Positions 42,135-50,493 of a DNA stretch of 64,000 nucleotides are shown piece by piece. Source of the stretch: Sphingomonas telluris. Lineage in GTDB: Bacteria > Pseudomonadota > Alphaproteobacteria > Sphingomonadales > Sphingomonadaceae. The stretch spans positions 1,240,001 to 1,304,000 of the forward strand of contig NZ_JAKZHW010000001.1 in assembly GCF_022568775.1 (NCBI RefSeq), written 5' to 3'. Below the pieces are notes generated by a model. It saw nothing but the letters and a program-made list of their open reading frames with translations. It was not told the DNA's origin and did not search any database. The translations under genes and the position numbers were made by a program. Positions within the stretch are counted from its first letter, which is position 1. Each line of letters begins with the position of its first letter.

Positions 42135-43589
42135 GTGAGTGCTTCAGTCAGTATCGGCTCCGCGCCCGGCGGCGCCGACATCCGCATCGATATCGAGGAA
42201 TTGCTGGCGACCCGCCTGCTCGTCCAAGGCAACAGCGGGTCCGGCAAGTCGCACTTGCTGCGCCGTCTTCTCGAGGAGAGCGCGGGACTGGTGCAGCAGG
42301 TCGTCATCGATCCTGAAGGCGATTTCGTCACCCTCGCCGAGCCGTTCGGCCATGTCGTCGTCGACGGCTCCGCCTATGCGGGAACCGAGATCGCGCGCCT
42401 CGCGACCCGCATTCGCAAGCACCGAGCCTCGGTTGTGCTCGCGCTCGACGGGCTGGAAGTCGACGCCCAGATGAAGTGCGCCGCGCAATTTCTCGGCGCC
42501 CTTTTCGATGCGCCGCGAGACCAATGGTATCCTGCCCTCGTCGTCGTCGATGAAGCGCAGGTCTTCGCACCCGCGGCCGCCGGCGAAGTCAGCGACGAGG
42601 CGCGCCGAGTATCGCTGGCTGCGATGACCAACCTCATGTGCCGCGGCCGCAAGCGCGGGCTCGCAGGCGTGATTGCGACGCAACGCCTCGCCAAGCTCGC
42701 CAAGAACGTCGCGGCCGAGGCCTCGAACTTCCTGATGGGCCGCACCTTCCTCGACATCGACATGGCCCGCGCTGCCGACCTGCTCGGCATGGAGCGCCGG
42801 CAGGCAGAGCAGATCCGCGACCTCGAGCGCGGCCATTTCCTGGCGCTCGGACCGGCGATCAGCCGCCGGCCGCTGGCAGTGAAGATCGGGGACGTGCGCA
42901 CGGAATCGCGAAGCTTCTCACATGGTTTGATGCCGTTGCCGGGCACGTCTGCGGAGGACCTTCATGCGCTGCTGCATGCAGAGACCCGCGAGGAACCCCG
43001 CCGCGATGCTGAGCCAGAGCCCGAGCCGGTGGCGGCGGAAGTGCTGCTGCAGGAAATCGAGAGCCGCGCCGAGACTAACGAAGAGGCGGAAGGTCCGAGC
43101 GGCCCGGACGCGCGCGAAATCGAAGAAGCGCTGAACGAAATCCTCAGCGATATGGCCGGCGAGGACGGCAGCACGTTCCACGCCGCAGCGGCGCTCTATC
43201 AGGACTTCTCGGTCCGCTGCCGGATGCGGCGGATTGCCGCGACGCACCTGGACCTCAACGCCTTCCGCCGCCGGTTCGCCATTGCCGTCGCTGGAATCGC
43301 GGACCCCTCGGACCAGCGCTGGGCCGGCATCCTCCGCCTCGCGCGAACAGTCCCCGATGACCTGCTGGCGCCGTTCCTGCTCCTCGCGAAAGCCGCGCAG
43401 GAAGGCGAGCCCTGCCCCGACGACCAGATGCTCGCGCGTGCCTACGGCACCAGCTCGTCGGGCCGCATCCGCCGGCTGATCGAACATCTGGAAAAGAGCG
43501 GCCTCATCGTCCTGCGCACCGACTTCGGTGGCCGACGCTCGGTCGGCATACCCGAACTCGGCCTGTCCACTGCTCCGATGGAAGCCTGA
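42135..43589 (+). CDS. HerA-like/DUF87 ATPase with C-terminal winged-helix-like region
   Basis: 484 residues from a GTG. Walker A is GNSGSGKS (32-39), Walker B ALVVVDEAQVF, and a sensor-like block is GVIATQRLAKLAKNVAAEASNFLMGR, typical of the HerA/FtsK superfamily. The middle (about 290-335) is Glu/Pro-rich and probably disordered; the C-terminal part (RAYGTSSSGRIRRLIEHLEKSGLIVLRTDFGGRRS) looks like a winged helix. The standard HerA partner NurA is absent nearby. Probably a DNA-translocating ATPase; the role is unknown. Confidence 0.8.
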   Translation: MSASVSIGSAPGGADIRIDIEELLATRLLVQGNSGSGKSHLLRRLLEESAGLVQQVVIDPEGDFVTLAEPFGHVVVDGSAYAGTEIARLATRIRKHRASVVLALDGLEVDAQMKCAAQFLGALFDAPRDQWYPALVVVDEAQVFAPAAAGEVSDEARRVSLAAMTNLMCRGRKRGLAGVIATQRLAKLAKNVAAEASNFLMGRTFLDIDMARAADLLGMERRQAEQIRDLERGHFLALGPAISRRPLAVKIGDVRTESRSFSHGLMPLPGTSAEDLHALLHAETREEPRRDAEPEPEPVAAEVLLQEIESRAETNEEAEGPSGPDAREIEEALNEILSDMAGEDGSTFHAAAALYQDFSVRCRMRRIAATHLDLNAFRRRFAIAVAGIADPSDQRWAGILRLARTVPDDLLAPFLLLAKAAQEGEPCPDDQMLARAYGTSSSGRIRRLIEHLEKSGLIVLRTDFGGRRSVGIPELGLSTAPMEA

Positions 43590-43653
43590 GCGGCTGATCA
43601 AAGGGGATCGCCGCCCGTCCCTATTGGAGAGACGGGACGGGCGGCGACGAAGG

Positions 43654-45024
43654 TCAGGCGGCGTCTGCTACCATACTGCCTTCGAGTTTCCCGAGCTCGC
43701 CCGACTGCCGCGCCTTGCGGCCGTAGACGATCTCGAACAGGGGGCTCGCCATCATCGTCGTGACGATCGCCATCAGCACCATCATCGAGAACAGGGTCGG
43801 TCCGATCACGCCCTTCTGAAGGCCGATGTTGATGATGATCAGCTCCATCAGCCCACGCGAGTTCATCAATGCGCCGATGCCCAGCGCCGTGCGGTTGTCT
43901 TCACCCGACAGGCGAGCGGCCGCCCAGCAGGCGCCGAACTTCGCCAGGATCGACACCACCAGGATTGCGAGCGCGATCAGCAGCAGCGAAGGCGAGTTCA
44001 CCATGTCGAGACGCGTGTTGAGGCCCGAGAAGGTGAAGAACATCGGCAAGAGCAGGATGACCGTCATCGGCTCCAGCTTCTTCTTGAGCTCCTGCACGAA
44101 CAGGCCGCGCGGCATCACGACCCCCAGCAGGAAGCCGCCGAACACCGCGTGAATGCCGATCGCATCCATGAAGAAGGCCGACAGGCAGAACAGCATCAGC
44201 GTGACCGCGAGGATGGTCATGCTCATCTCGCCCTTGGCCTCGACCATGCGGCCGAGCGGGGCGAGAAGCCTGCGGCCGAAGATCAGCATGAATGCCGCGT
44301 AACCGACGCCTCCGACGATCGCGATGACCGCGACGCCAGGTCCGGCGCCGAAAGTCGCGAGCACGATCGCCAGCACGCACCATGACGCAGCATCGTCGAA
44401 TGCGCCAGCAGTCAGCGAAAGCGTGCCGAGCGAGGAATTCGCAAGCCCGCGCTCGTTGATGATCCGCGCGAGCATGGGGAAGGCAGTGAGCGCGATGCAG
44501 GCGCCCATGAACAGGGTCGCGTTGAACTGGCTGATGCCCGGCGCGAACAGGCCCGGCACTGTCAGCAAGAACGGCGTGATAAGGATGGCCAACGCGAACG
44601 GCGCAAGAATGCCCGATGCGGAGACGCTCGCCGCGCTCTTCGCCTTCGTTTTGAAATGGTCGAGCTGCAGCGTGAGCCCGACGATGAACATGTAGAGGCC
44701 GACGCCGAGCTGCGCGCCGGAATAAAGGACGCCCTTGGTCTCTTTCGGGAAGATCGCGCCCTGCAGGTCGGGAACGAGCAGGCCGAACAGTGACGGTCCG
44801 AGGACCACGCCGGCGATCATCTCACCCACGACCTGGGGCTGGCCGAGGAATTTTTGACCGATCCAGCCGACGACGCGGCACGCAAGGATGATGATCGCGA
44901 GCTGAAGGAAGAAGTGGATGCTGTAGTCGCCCGGCGCGAAGCTGGCGGCCGAATTCACCGCAGGTCCATGCGCTCCAAGGATGTCCGAGAACGCCTTGAT
45001 CGTCTCATTCCAAAGTTCCGTCAC
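43654..45024 (-). CDS. CPA2-family Na+/K+:H+ antiporter (KefB-like membrane part)
   Basis: 456 residues from a GTG at 45024 with GGGGAGGC upstream. About twelve hydrophobic segments are visible. Family signatures include GQPQVVGEMIAGVVLGPSLFG, TAGAFDDAASWCVLAIVLA (the DD pair region of CPA2 carriers) and GALMNSRGLMELIIINIGL. It lacks the C-terminal TrkA-N/RCK domain of full KefB. The family exchanges monovalent cations for protons across the inner membrane. Confidence 0.88.
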   Translation of the reverse strand: MTELWNETIKAFSDILGAHGPAVNSAASFAPGDYSIHFFLQLAIIILACRVVGWIGQKFLGQPQVVGEMIAGVVLGPSLFGLLVPDLQGAIFPKETKGVLYSGAQLGVGLYMFIVGLTLQLDHFKTKAKSAASVSASGILAPFALAILITPFLLTVPGLFAPGISQFNATLFMGACIALTAFPMLARIINERGLANSSLGTLSLTAGAFDDAASWCVLAIVLATFGAGPGVAVIAIVGGVGYAAFMLIFGRRLLAPLGRMVEAKGEMSMTILAVTLMLFCLSAFFMDAIGIHAVFGGFLLGVVMPRGLFVQELKKKLEPMTVILLLPMFFTFSGLNTRLDMVNSPSLLLIALAILVVSILAKFGACWAAARLSGEDNRTALGIGALMNSRGLMELIIINIGLQKGVIGPTLFSMMVLMAIVTTMMASPLFEIVYGRKARQSGELGKLEGSMVADAA

Positions 45025-45164
45025 CGATTTGCCTCCCCGCCGCCGTCTCTTGCCGGTCGGACAGGTGCGATGAGGGAAGCAAACGCGCTCTGCCGCAACA
45101 GCCAATCTCCCGCGAAAATGTCGATTTCCGGGCGCATCGAGAATTCTGTTGCGGGTCCGACACG

Positions 45165-45210
45165 TTGTAGTAACGTGCCTACATATTCTGAGCAAGAATG
45201 TAGCAACGTA
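45165..45210 (+). promoter_or_regulatory. Operator/promoter region of the toxin-antitoxin pair
   Basis: TGTAGTAACGT (45166-45176) and TGTAGCAACGT (45199-45209) are direct repeats 33 bp apart. Between them CTACATATTCT and AGAATGTAG form an imperfect inverted repeat (45179-45203). The site lies 21 bp before the antitoxin start, as expected for autoregulation by a Phd/VapC complex. Confidence 0.5.
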
Positions 45211-45230
45211 GCGCCAATCCGGAGGCCGCT

Positions 45231-45470
45231 TTGAAGAGCTTCAGCAGCCGCGAATTCAATCAGGACGTCAGCCAGGCGAAGCGACTCGCGGTCTACGAAC
45301 CCGTCTTCGTGACGGACCGCGGCAAGCCGACGCACGTACTTCTCAGCATTGAGGCCTACCGGCACCTGGTGGGTAAGTCTGACACGCTCGCCGACCTTCT
45401 TGCGTCCCCGGAACCGATTCATGCCGAGCCGGACTGGCGCGCCGCCGGGCCCTGGATGCGAAAGGGCTGA
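45231..45470 (+). CDS. Phd/YefM-family antitoxin
   Basis: 79 residues from a TTG with GGAGGCC upstream. The N-terminal DNA-binding domain reads FSSREFNQDVSQAKRLAVYEPVFVTDRGKPTHVLLSIEAYRHLV, characteristic of the Phd/YefM fold; the C-terminus would wrap the toxin. It lies 1 bp upstream of the PIN-domain gene. The DNA before it carries repeats suitable for autoregulation. Confidence 0.9.
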   Translation: MKSFSSREFNQDVSQAKRLAVYEPVFVTDRGKPTHVLLSIEAYRHLVGKSDTLADLLASPEPIHAEPDWRAAGPWMRKG

Positions 45471-45471
45471 G

Positions 45472-45963
45472 ATGCACCTGCTCGACACCGGCGTGATCTG
45501 GGCATTGCGCGGAGGGGATGCGGCGCGGTCGGACGAGCAGTTGCTCGACTGGGTTGCCGGACAGATGCCAAGCACCCTCTTCGCCTCGGCCATCACCTTG
45601 ATGGAGTTCGAAGACGGCACCCGCCAGTTGGAGCGGCAGGACAAGGCGGCCGCCGCCGTGATCCGCGACTGGATCGACACCCGCTTCCGCCCCGCCTTCG
45701 AAGGGCGGATCATCGCAATCGACGAAGCCGTCGTCCGCCGCTGGTCCCACCTCGGCTATTCGGACTTCCGCGACGGCATCCTCGCGGCGACCGCCTTGGA
45801 GTATGGCTTCGTCATCGCGACCCGCGAGCCCGCCAACTTCCGCGCGGGGAAGGTGAAGACCATCAACCCCTGGACCTTCACGCCCGACGCGGACGACCTC
45901 GACTGGCGACGCGCATCGCGAAGCGCGCCCATCTGGCTCAAGAGCCTGTTCGTCCGCGCCTGA
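45472..45963 (+). CDS. vapC: PIN-domain toxin, VapC-like
   Basis: 163 residues from the ATG at 45472. The PIN-domain acids are present: D5 in LLDTGVIWAL, E48 in TLMEFEDG, the D of SDFRDGILAATAL, and the downstream ATREPANF block. VapC toxins cleave tRNA or rRNA and are neutralised by the cognate antitoxin, here Phd-like, a mixed pairing that is common. It ends just before the convergent halogenase gene. Confidence 0.9.
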   Translation: MHLLDTGVIWALRGGDAARSDEQLLDWVAGQMPSTLFASAITLMEFEDGTRQLERQDKAAAAVIRDWIDTRFRPAFEGRIIAIDEAVVRRWSHLGYSDFRDGILAATALEYGFVIATREPANFRAGKVKTINPWTFTPDADDLDWRRASRSAPIWLKSLFVRA

Positions 45964-47502
45964 TCAGGCGGCTTCGGTCAGCTCGGACACGAGGGCGCGG
46001 TGCGACGGCAGGTCACGCGCAGCCTTCTCGCCGAACGCCTGGATGCGCTCGAACAGCCGGCGCGCCGCGGCGACCTTCGAAAAGTCCGAACGGCCGGCAG
46101 ACAGGTCCGTCTGAAATCCCATCCCGTAGAGGATGTACTGGTAGTTGAAGAAGGCGAAGCTCTCGACGTCGAGGATGAAGTCGAACCGTCCCGGCGGCCG
46201 ATAACGCCACTGCGCAAGCAGCTCCTGCAACTCTTCGGGGATGGTCGCCGGATCCGAATTCTCGCGCCAGAACGCTTCCTCGCGCTTCGAAAGGCAGTAG
46301 TGAAGCTTCAGGAACTTCACGATGTTTTCGAACCGCGCCGCCATCAGCTGGTTGAAGCGCCGTGCCGGAGCGTCGACCGGCCCGTAATGCGGGAAGAGTT
46401 CGGCGATCATGCCGACCGCCGCTTCGATCAGGACGAGGCCGGTGGCTTCGAGCGGCTCGAGGAACCCCGCCGATAGTCCGACCGAAACGCAGTTCTTGAC
46501 CCACTGCTTCTCACGGTAGCCTGGCTCGAACCCCAGGATGCGGACAGCGTCCTCGCGGAACGGCGCACCGATATAATCGCGCAGGATCGCCACCGCGCGC
46601 TCGTCGTCGACATGGTCGCTGGAGTAGACGCAGCCGATCCCCCGCGCACCTGACAAGCCGATGTCCCAGGTCCAACCACCTTCGTGCGCATTGGCCAAGG
46701 TGTAGCTTTCGATCGGCGCGTCCGGCCGGTCGTAAGGGACCTTGCAGGCCGCCGCCTTGTTCGTGAACAGATGGTCGCGCACCGACCGGAACGGACTGCC
46801 CAGCGCGCGCCCGATCAGCTCCGCACGGAAGCCGCTGCAATCGACGTACAGATCCGCGTCAATCTCCCGCCCGTCGGTCAGGGCGACGCGGTCGATCGCT
46901 CCCGTCGCACCCAATTCCGTATGCTCGACTTCGCCCAGGACGTGGACGACCCCGAGTTCCTTCGCGCGCTCGGAAAGCAGCCGCGCCAGGCTGTGCGCAT
47001 CGATATGGTAGGCATAGTTGAGCGGCCCGTCGAAATCAGGCTCGCCCGGCCGCTTGGGCCCACGCTTCGCGCCTGCGACCCGATTCTGGATCGTCACGGC
47101 CTCCGCGAAAGACGGCCGCGAATTCTCGTCCTGCAGCAGCCAATAGGGAACGAGGCTCGTCTCTTCCGAATAGAAGGGCGCTTCGAACGGGTGGAAGAAG
47201 CAATGGCGCTTCGCGGCCGTCGGTTCGTGCAGCCAGTCGGCGAACAGGATGCCCTGCTTGAAGGTCGCGGAGGACTCGCGGATGAACTTGCGCTCGTCGA
47301 TGTCGAGGAAGCGCAGGGTTTCGCGGATCGTCGGGAAAGTCCCCTCGCCCACCCCGACGATTCCGATGTCGGGCGATTCAAGCAGCGTGATCGTCAGGTG
47401 CGGATTGTCGCGAAGCGCCAGCGCCTTCGCGAGGTAAGCGGCCGAAAGCCATCCGGCCGTACCGCCGCCGACAACCAAGATGCTCCTGTTGACGCTCTCC
47501 AC
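45964..47502 (-). CDS. Tryptophan halogenase-family flavin-dependent enzyme
   Basis: 512 residues. The FAD-binding motif is GGGTAGW (residues 12-18), the catalytic Lys is K82 in ATFKQGILFADW, and the halogenase WxWxI motif appears as GWTWDIGLSG. VGVGEGTFPTIRETLRFL is also typical. The family halogenates tryptophan or other aromatic substrates with FADH2, O2 and halide; sphingomonad members are of unknown substrate, so Trp specificity is not assumed. It is not next to a TonB receptor here. Confidence 0.9.
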   Translation of the reverse strand: MESVNRSILVVGGGTAGWLSAAYLAKALALRDNPHLTITLLESPDIGIVGVGEGTFPTIRETLRFLDIDERKFIRESSATFKQGILFADWLHEPTAAKRHCFFHPFEAPFYSEETSLVPYWLLQDENSRPSFAEAVTIQNRVAGAKRGPKRPGEPDFDGPLNYAYHIDAHSLARLLSERAKELGVVHVLGEVEHTELGATGAIDRVALTDGREIDADLYVDCSGFRAELIGRALGSPFRSVRDHLFTNKAAACKVPYDRPDAPIESYTLANAHEGGWTWDIGLSGARGIGCVYSSDHVDDERAVAILRDYIGAPFREDAVRILGFEPGYREKQWVKNCVSVGLSAGFLEPLEATGLVLIEAAVGMIAELFPHYGPVDAPARRFNQLMAARFENIVKFLKLHYCLSKREEAFWRENSDPATIPEELQELLAQWRYRPPGRFDFILDVESFAFFNYQYILYGMGFQTDLSAGRSDFSKVAAARRLFERIQAFGEKAARDLPSHRALVSELTEAA

Positions 47503-47542
47503 CGCGCTATGGATAGCGGCGCGAGAGGCTGGGGAACAGGTG

Positions 47543-48526
47543 CTACTGCCGCGTCGCGGTGCCTCCGCCGGCGACGTTCCACCACCAGCCCTGAACCACG
47601 CAGCCGCTGGCGCTGGTTTCGGTCGTCACCTCCTTGAAGCGAGTAGTGGACGAGGTGCCGGCGCCCAACGTTGCGCTCTTGCGCGCCGCATCGCAGTCCC
47701 GAGCCCAGAAGCCGCGATAGACGGCGTTCGGGACACCAGCCGGCCGCGCCAATTCCTTCTGATATTCGAGCTGCTGATTACGGACCGTCTGCGCGTGCGC
47801 CTCGAGCTGGCGCTGATAATCGGCAGCGGCGCGCTCGGCGGCGAGCTTCTGCTCCTGCTTTTTCCGCGCCACCTCCCCTTGGGCGCGCTTGAAGTCGTCG
47901 ACCTGCTCCTGCTGCTTGCCGAGCTGCTTTTTGTATTCCGCCATTTCGGCCGCATATTTGGCATCGGCCTCGGCATTGGTCATCTTGTGAGGCTTTGGGG
48001 TGCTGTCGGCGGATGCCTCGTCCGACTGGCGTGGGGTTGGACTGTCAGCTTCGTTTTCCGCTTCGACGACGCCACCGGACGGGTTTCCGGACCAATCCTC
48101 CACGGCGAGCACGCCGGCGTTCTTGGGCCGCCAGTCTTGGATCCGTATGAAGTCGTATCTGCGATCTGCGCTCATCTTCGTGAACCAGGCGCGGGCGAGA
48201 TCCTTGGACGTAGAGACCCAGCAATTGCTGTGGCTGTCGCCCTGTTCCTCGGCGAACTTCTTGAACTGGCCGACGAAATTCTTCGTGGTGTAGGAACTGG
48301 TGTAGTGTACCTCGCCGGGAACGCTGGCCTCCCATTCCTTGATTCCGTCGTATTTCCAGGTCGAATAGGAATCGCCGATCGCGTCTCCTTCCAGCGTGAA
48401 TAGCTGGGTAACCGGATTGATGCCCATGTCGTCCTGATAGTGGCAAGCCATGTAGATGTTGTTCGCCGCGTTGGCAGTCGTGGCAAATGGCAGCGCGAAG
48501 ATCGCCCCGGCGAGATACAGACGCAT
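47543..48526 (-). CDS. Exported protein with central coiled coil, unknown
   Basis: 327 residues from the ATG at 48526, with a signal peptide (LAGAIFALPFATTANAA). The N-terminal domain (about 20-135) contains Cys and aromatic residues (YMACHYQDDMG, SHSNCWVSTSKD). A charged coiled coil (about 175-265: EADAKYAAEMAEYKKQL, FKRAQGEVARKKQEQ) follows, and the C-terminus ends SGCVVQGWWWNVAGGG with two more Cys. Function unknown. Confidence 0.75.
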   Translation of the reverse strand: MRLYLAGAIFALPFATTANAANNIYMACHYQDDMGINPVTQLFTLEGDAIGDSYSTWKYDGIKEWEASVPGEVHYTSSYTTKNFVGQFKKFAEEQGDSHSNCWVSTSKDLARAWFTKMSADRRYDFIRIQDWRPKNAGVLAVEDWSGNPSGGVVEAENEADSPTPRQSDEASADSTPKPHKMTNAEADAKYAAEMAEYKKQLGKQQEQVDDFKRAQGEVARKKQEQKLAAERAAADYQRQLEAHAQTVRNQQLEYQKELARPAGVPNAVYRGFWARDCDAARKSATLGAGTSSTTRFKEVTTETSASGCVVQGWWWNVAGGGTATRQ

Positions 48527-48741
48527 GAACGCAACCCCACTGTTGCATGTTAGCTTAGAATGATCGCCCTGATGGACAAGGCAGCCAGAAGGCTCATTTA
48601 CTTCGAAGCACCTGCTCAAACGTAAATGCGGTAAAGATCAGCGGCGTTGCTTTTGCGGCGGCCCGAACTGGGATTCCGGTGAGAAACCTCAGACACTTCC
48701 GGCACTTATGAGCCGGATGATCGTGCTCTGGGGAGGGATCC

Positions 48742-49776
48742 ATGGACGCCACGGTCAAAACGGGGCCGAACCATTATGAAATTCTTGGGCTGACACCCGA
48801 CGCGAGCAGCCAGGACATTGCCCAGGCCTTCGCGAAGGAACTGAGCCTGACGGCCCTGCGACCCATGGGCCATCTCGCCCAGGTCAGCGTTGCGCATGCA
48901 ACCCTGCGCGATCCCATTAAGCGCAAGGCTTACGACGCCTCGCTGCGCGCGGAGCCCGAGAGCGAAGCAAGCCGCCTGATCGAAAGGCTCCAGGGTGCGT
49001 CCTTCGTCGCGCGACCCTCCGGCGTGCCGGAACCGGTGGAGGCCCCAAGCATCGAAGCTCAGGCGACGTTCGTCCCCGCCGAAACGCATCGACCGAGCCC
49101 GCCGAAGATAGACGAGCCGGCAGAGCCCGCCCGTCCACGGCCTGAACCGGACGCCGGATCCCTGACGGCGCTCTACTTCGACGAAATGGACCGCGCTCGC
49201 GGTGCTTCTCGCATCCCGGATGCATGGAAGCTGCCGGCGCTCGGAATGGGCGCTCTGGTCCTGGCTGTCGGTGTCGGCGCCTGGTTGGGCCTCGGCGCGG
49301 GCAACGGTGGAGACGGAGCCAAACCCGCGGACGCGCTGAACATGGTGCCCGCCAAGACTGCGCCGCAGCTCGCGGTCGCCTCCCCTCCGCCCGCAGCGGT
49401 GGTTGAGGAGCCTGCCGCCGAGCAGCAAGTTCGTCCGGTCGTTCCTAGAACTCGCGTCGCGGCTCGTCCGGTGCCTCAGCTGGTCGAACCCGAGCCAACA
49501 CAGACGGACGTTGCCTCGCAGGAAGTGGTGATCGAGCCTCCAGCCGAACAGGCGCCCACGGACGCGCCCGCGGCAGAGGCGGTCTCTGCGACGATGCCTC
49601 TTCCGAACGCCGTCATCGCACGCACGATCGGGCGCATCGGCTATGCCTGCGGCGAAGTCGCCTCGACATCTGCGGTCGAAGGCAAGCCCGGCGTCTTCAC
49701 GGTGACCTGCACCTCAGGACATTCCTACCGCGCCACGCCCCTGCGCGGCCGCTATCACTTCCGCCGCCTGGGATAA
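48742..49776 (+). CDS. J-like membrane protein lacking the HPD motif
   Basis: 344 residues with GGAGGGATCC upstream of the ATG. The N-terminus NHYEILGLTPDASSQDIAQAFAKEL and VSVAHATLRDPIKRKAYDASL align with a J domain, but the diagnostic HPD tripeptide between helices II and III is missing (TALRPMGHL), so it should not activate Hsp70 in the usual way. A Pro/Glu-rich linker, a transmembrane helix (about 168-190), a long Pro/Ala/Val-rich part and a Cys-containing C-terminal domain (IGYACGEVAS, VTCTSGHSYRA) follow. Confidence 0.75.
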   Translation: MDATVKTGPNHYEILGLTPDASSQDIAQAFAKELSLTALRPMGHLAQVSVAHATLRDPIKRKAYDASLRAEPESEASRLIERLQGASFVARPSGVPEPVEAPSIEAQATFVPAETHRPSPPKIDEPAEPARPRPEPDAGSLTALYFDEMDRARGASRIPDAWKLPALGMGALVLAVGVGAWLGLGAGNGGDGAKPADALNMVPAKTAPQLAVASPPPAAVVEEPAAEQQVRPVVPRTRVAARPVPQLVEPEPTQTDVASQEVVIEPPAEQAPTDAPAAEAVSATMPLPNAVIARTIGRIGYACGEVASTSAVEGKPGVFTVTCTSGHSYRATPLRGRYHFRRLG

Positions 49777-49837
49777 TCGCCGGAGCCTCAGACGTCGGCG
49801 CGAAACAGCGCCGCCAACCACGCGCGCTTTGCACAAA

Positions 49838-49868
49838 AGAAATGGGGGCCGGCATTGCTGCCAGCCCC
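49838..49868 (-). terminator. Rho-independent terminator on the minus strand
   Basis: On the minus strand GGGGGCTGGCA pairs with TGCCGGCCCCC (one A-C mismatch), followed by ATTTCTTTTG. It points to a minus-strand transcript coming from 49.9-50.5 kb, where no convincing minus-strand gene exists. Confidence 0.65.
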
Positions 49869-50490
49869 CACTGCGCCGAGCGAAGGATCTGCCGGTCCTC
49901 GTGAAATCCGTCCCAGGGGACAGTCTTCTCAAAGTCCGAGCTCACCAGCTCAGGCGTCGCTTTCCATCGTACCGCTCCCTCGTGAGAGGAGCTTGGCGTT
50001 TACTCGACTGCGCTTCCCGAAGGCCCGCCTGTCTTTCAACCACTTTCGCCTGACCCGAAGGTCAAAACCGTCCGATGTTCCGCGGCCCTTCTTGGGTCGA
50101 TCACTCTTGCGTTCCGCTTTGCTCTTCCGCTCGAAAGCTTCCGAACCGCGTCGCGCTAGAGGGAAGATCAACTCTTCCGGCGCCTCTTCCCGACTGGCCC
50201 CGAGTTGCTCCGAGGGAGCCTCTCATTGCCTGTCGGCGGAGATCGGTCCTTCTGTCGCCTGCCGCTTCCTTCTTGCCGTTGCCGGCCTTCCGGTGGAGGC
50301 GGGGACTTCCGTCCCGATCACCCTTGGACAATGCACCTCGCCGCCGAGTCGGGGAAGCGAAAAATAGGTGCTCAAGGCTGTGGATAACGGGGATATTGGG
50401 AACAACAGTCGGAACCTTCGTCACATTTGGAAATCGGGGACTCTAACCCGCGTTGAAGTTGCCGTTCCGTTCTCCCTTCCCTACCTCTGA
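49869..50490 (-). other. Long non-coding stretch, possible minus-strand RNA
   Basis: About 620 bp without a believable gene. The minus strand is purine-rich with many GGAAG/GGA runs and several short overlapping frames whose codon use does not resemble neighbouring genes. A minus-strand terminator closes the region at 49838. TGTGGATAA, a perfect DnaA-box word, occurs at 50380. A structured RNA or a decayed gene are both possible. I find no RNase P, SRP or 6S landmark. Confidence 0.4.
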
Positions 50491-50493
50491 TTC

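Noticed and set aside
49950..50424. Minus-strand frames of 73 and 107 residues
   Set aside because: They overlap each other in different frames, lack convincing ribosome sites and do not show the GC-rich third positions of neighbouring genes.
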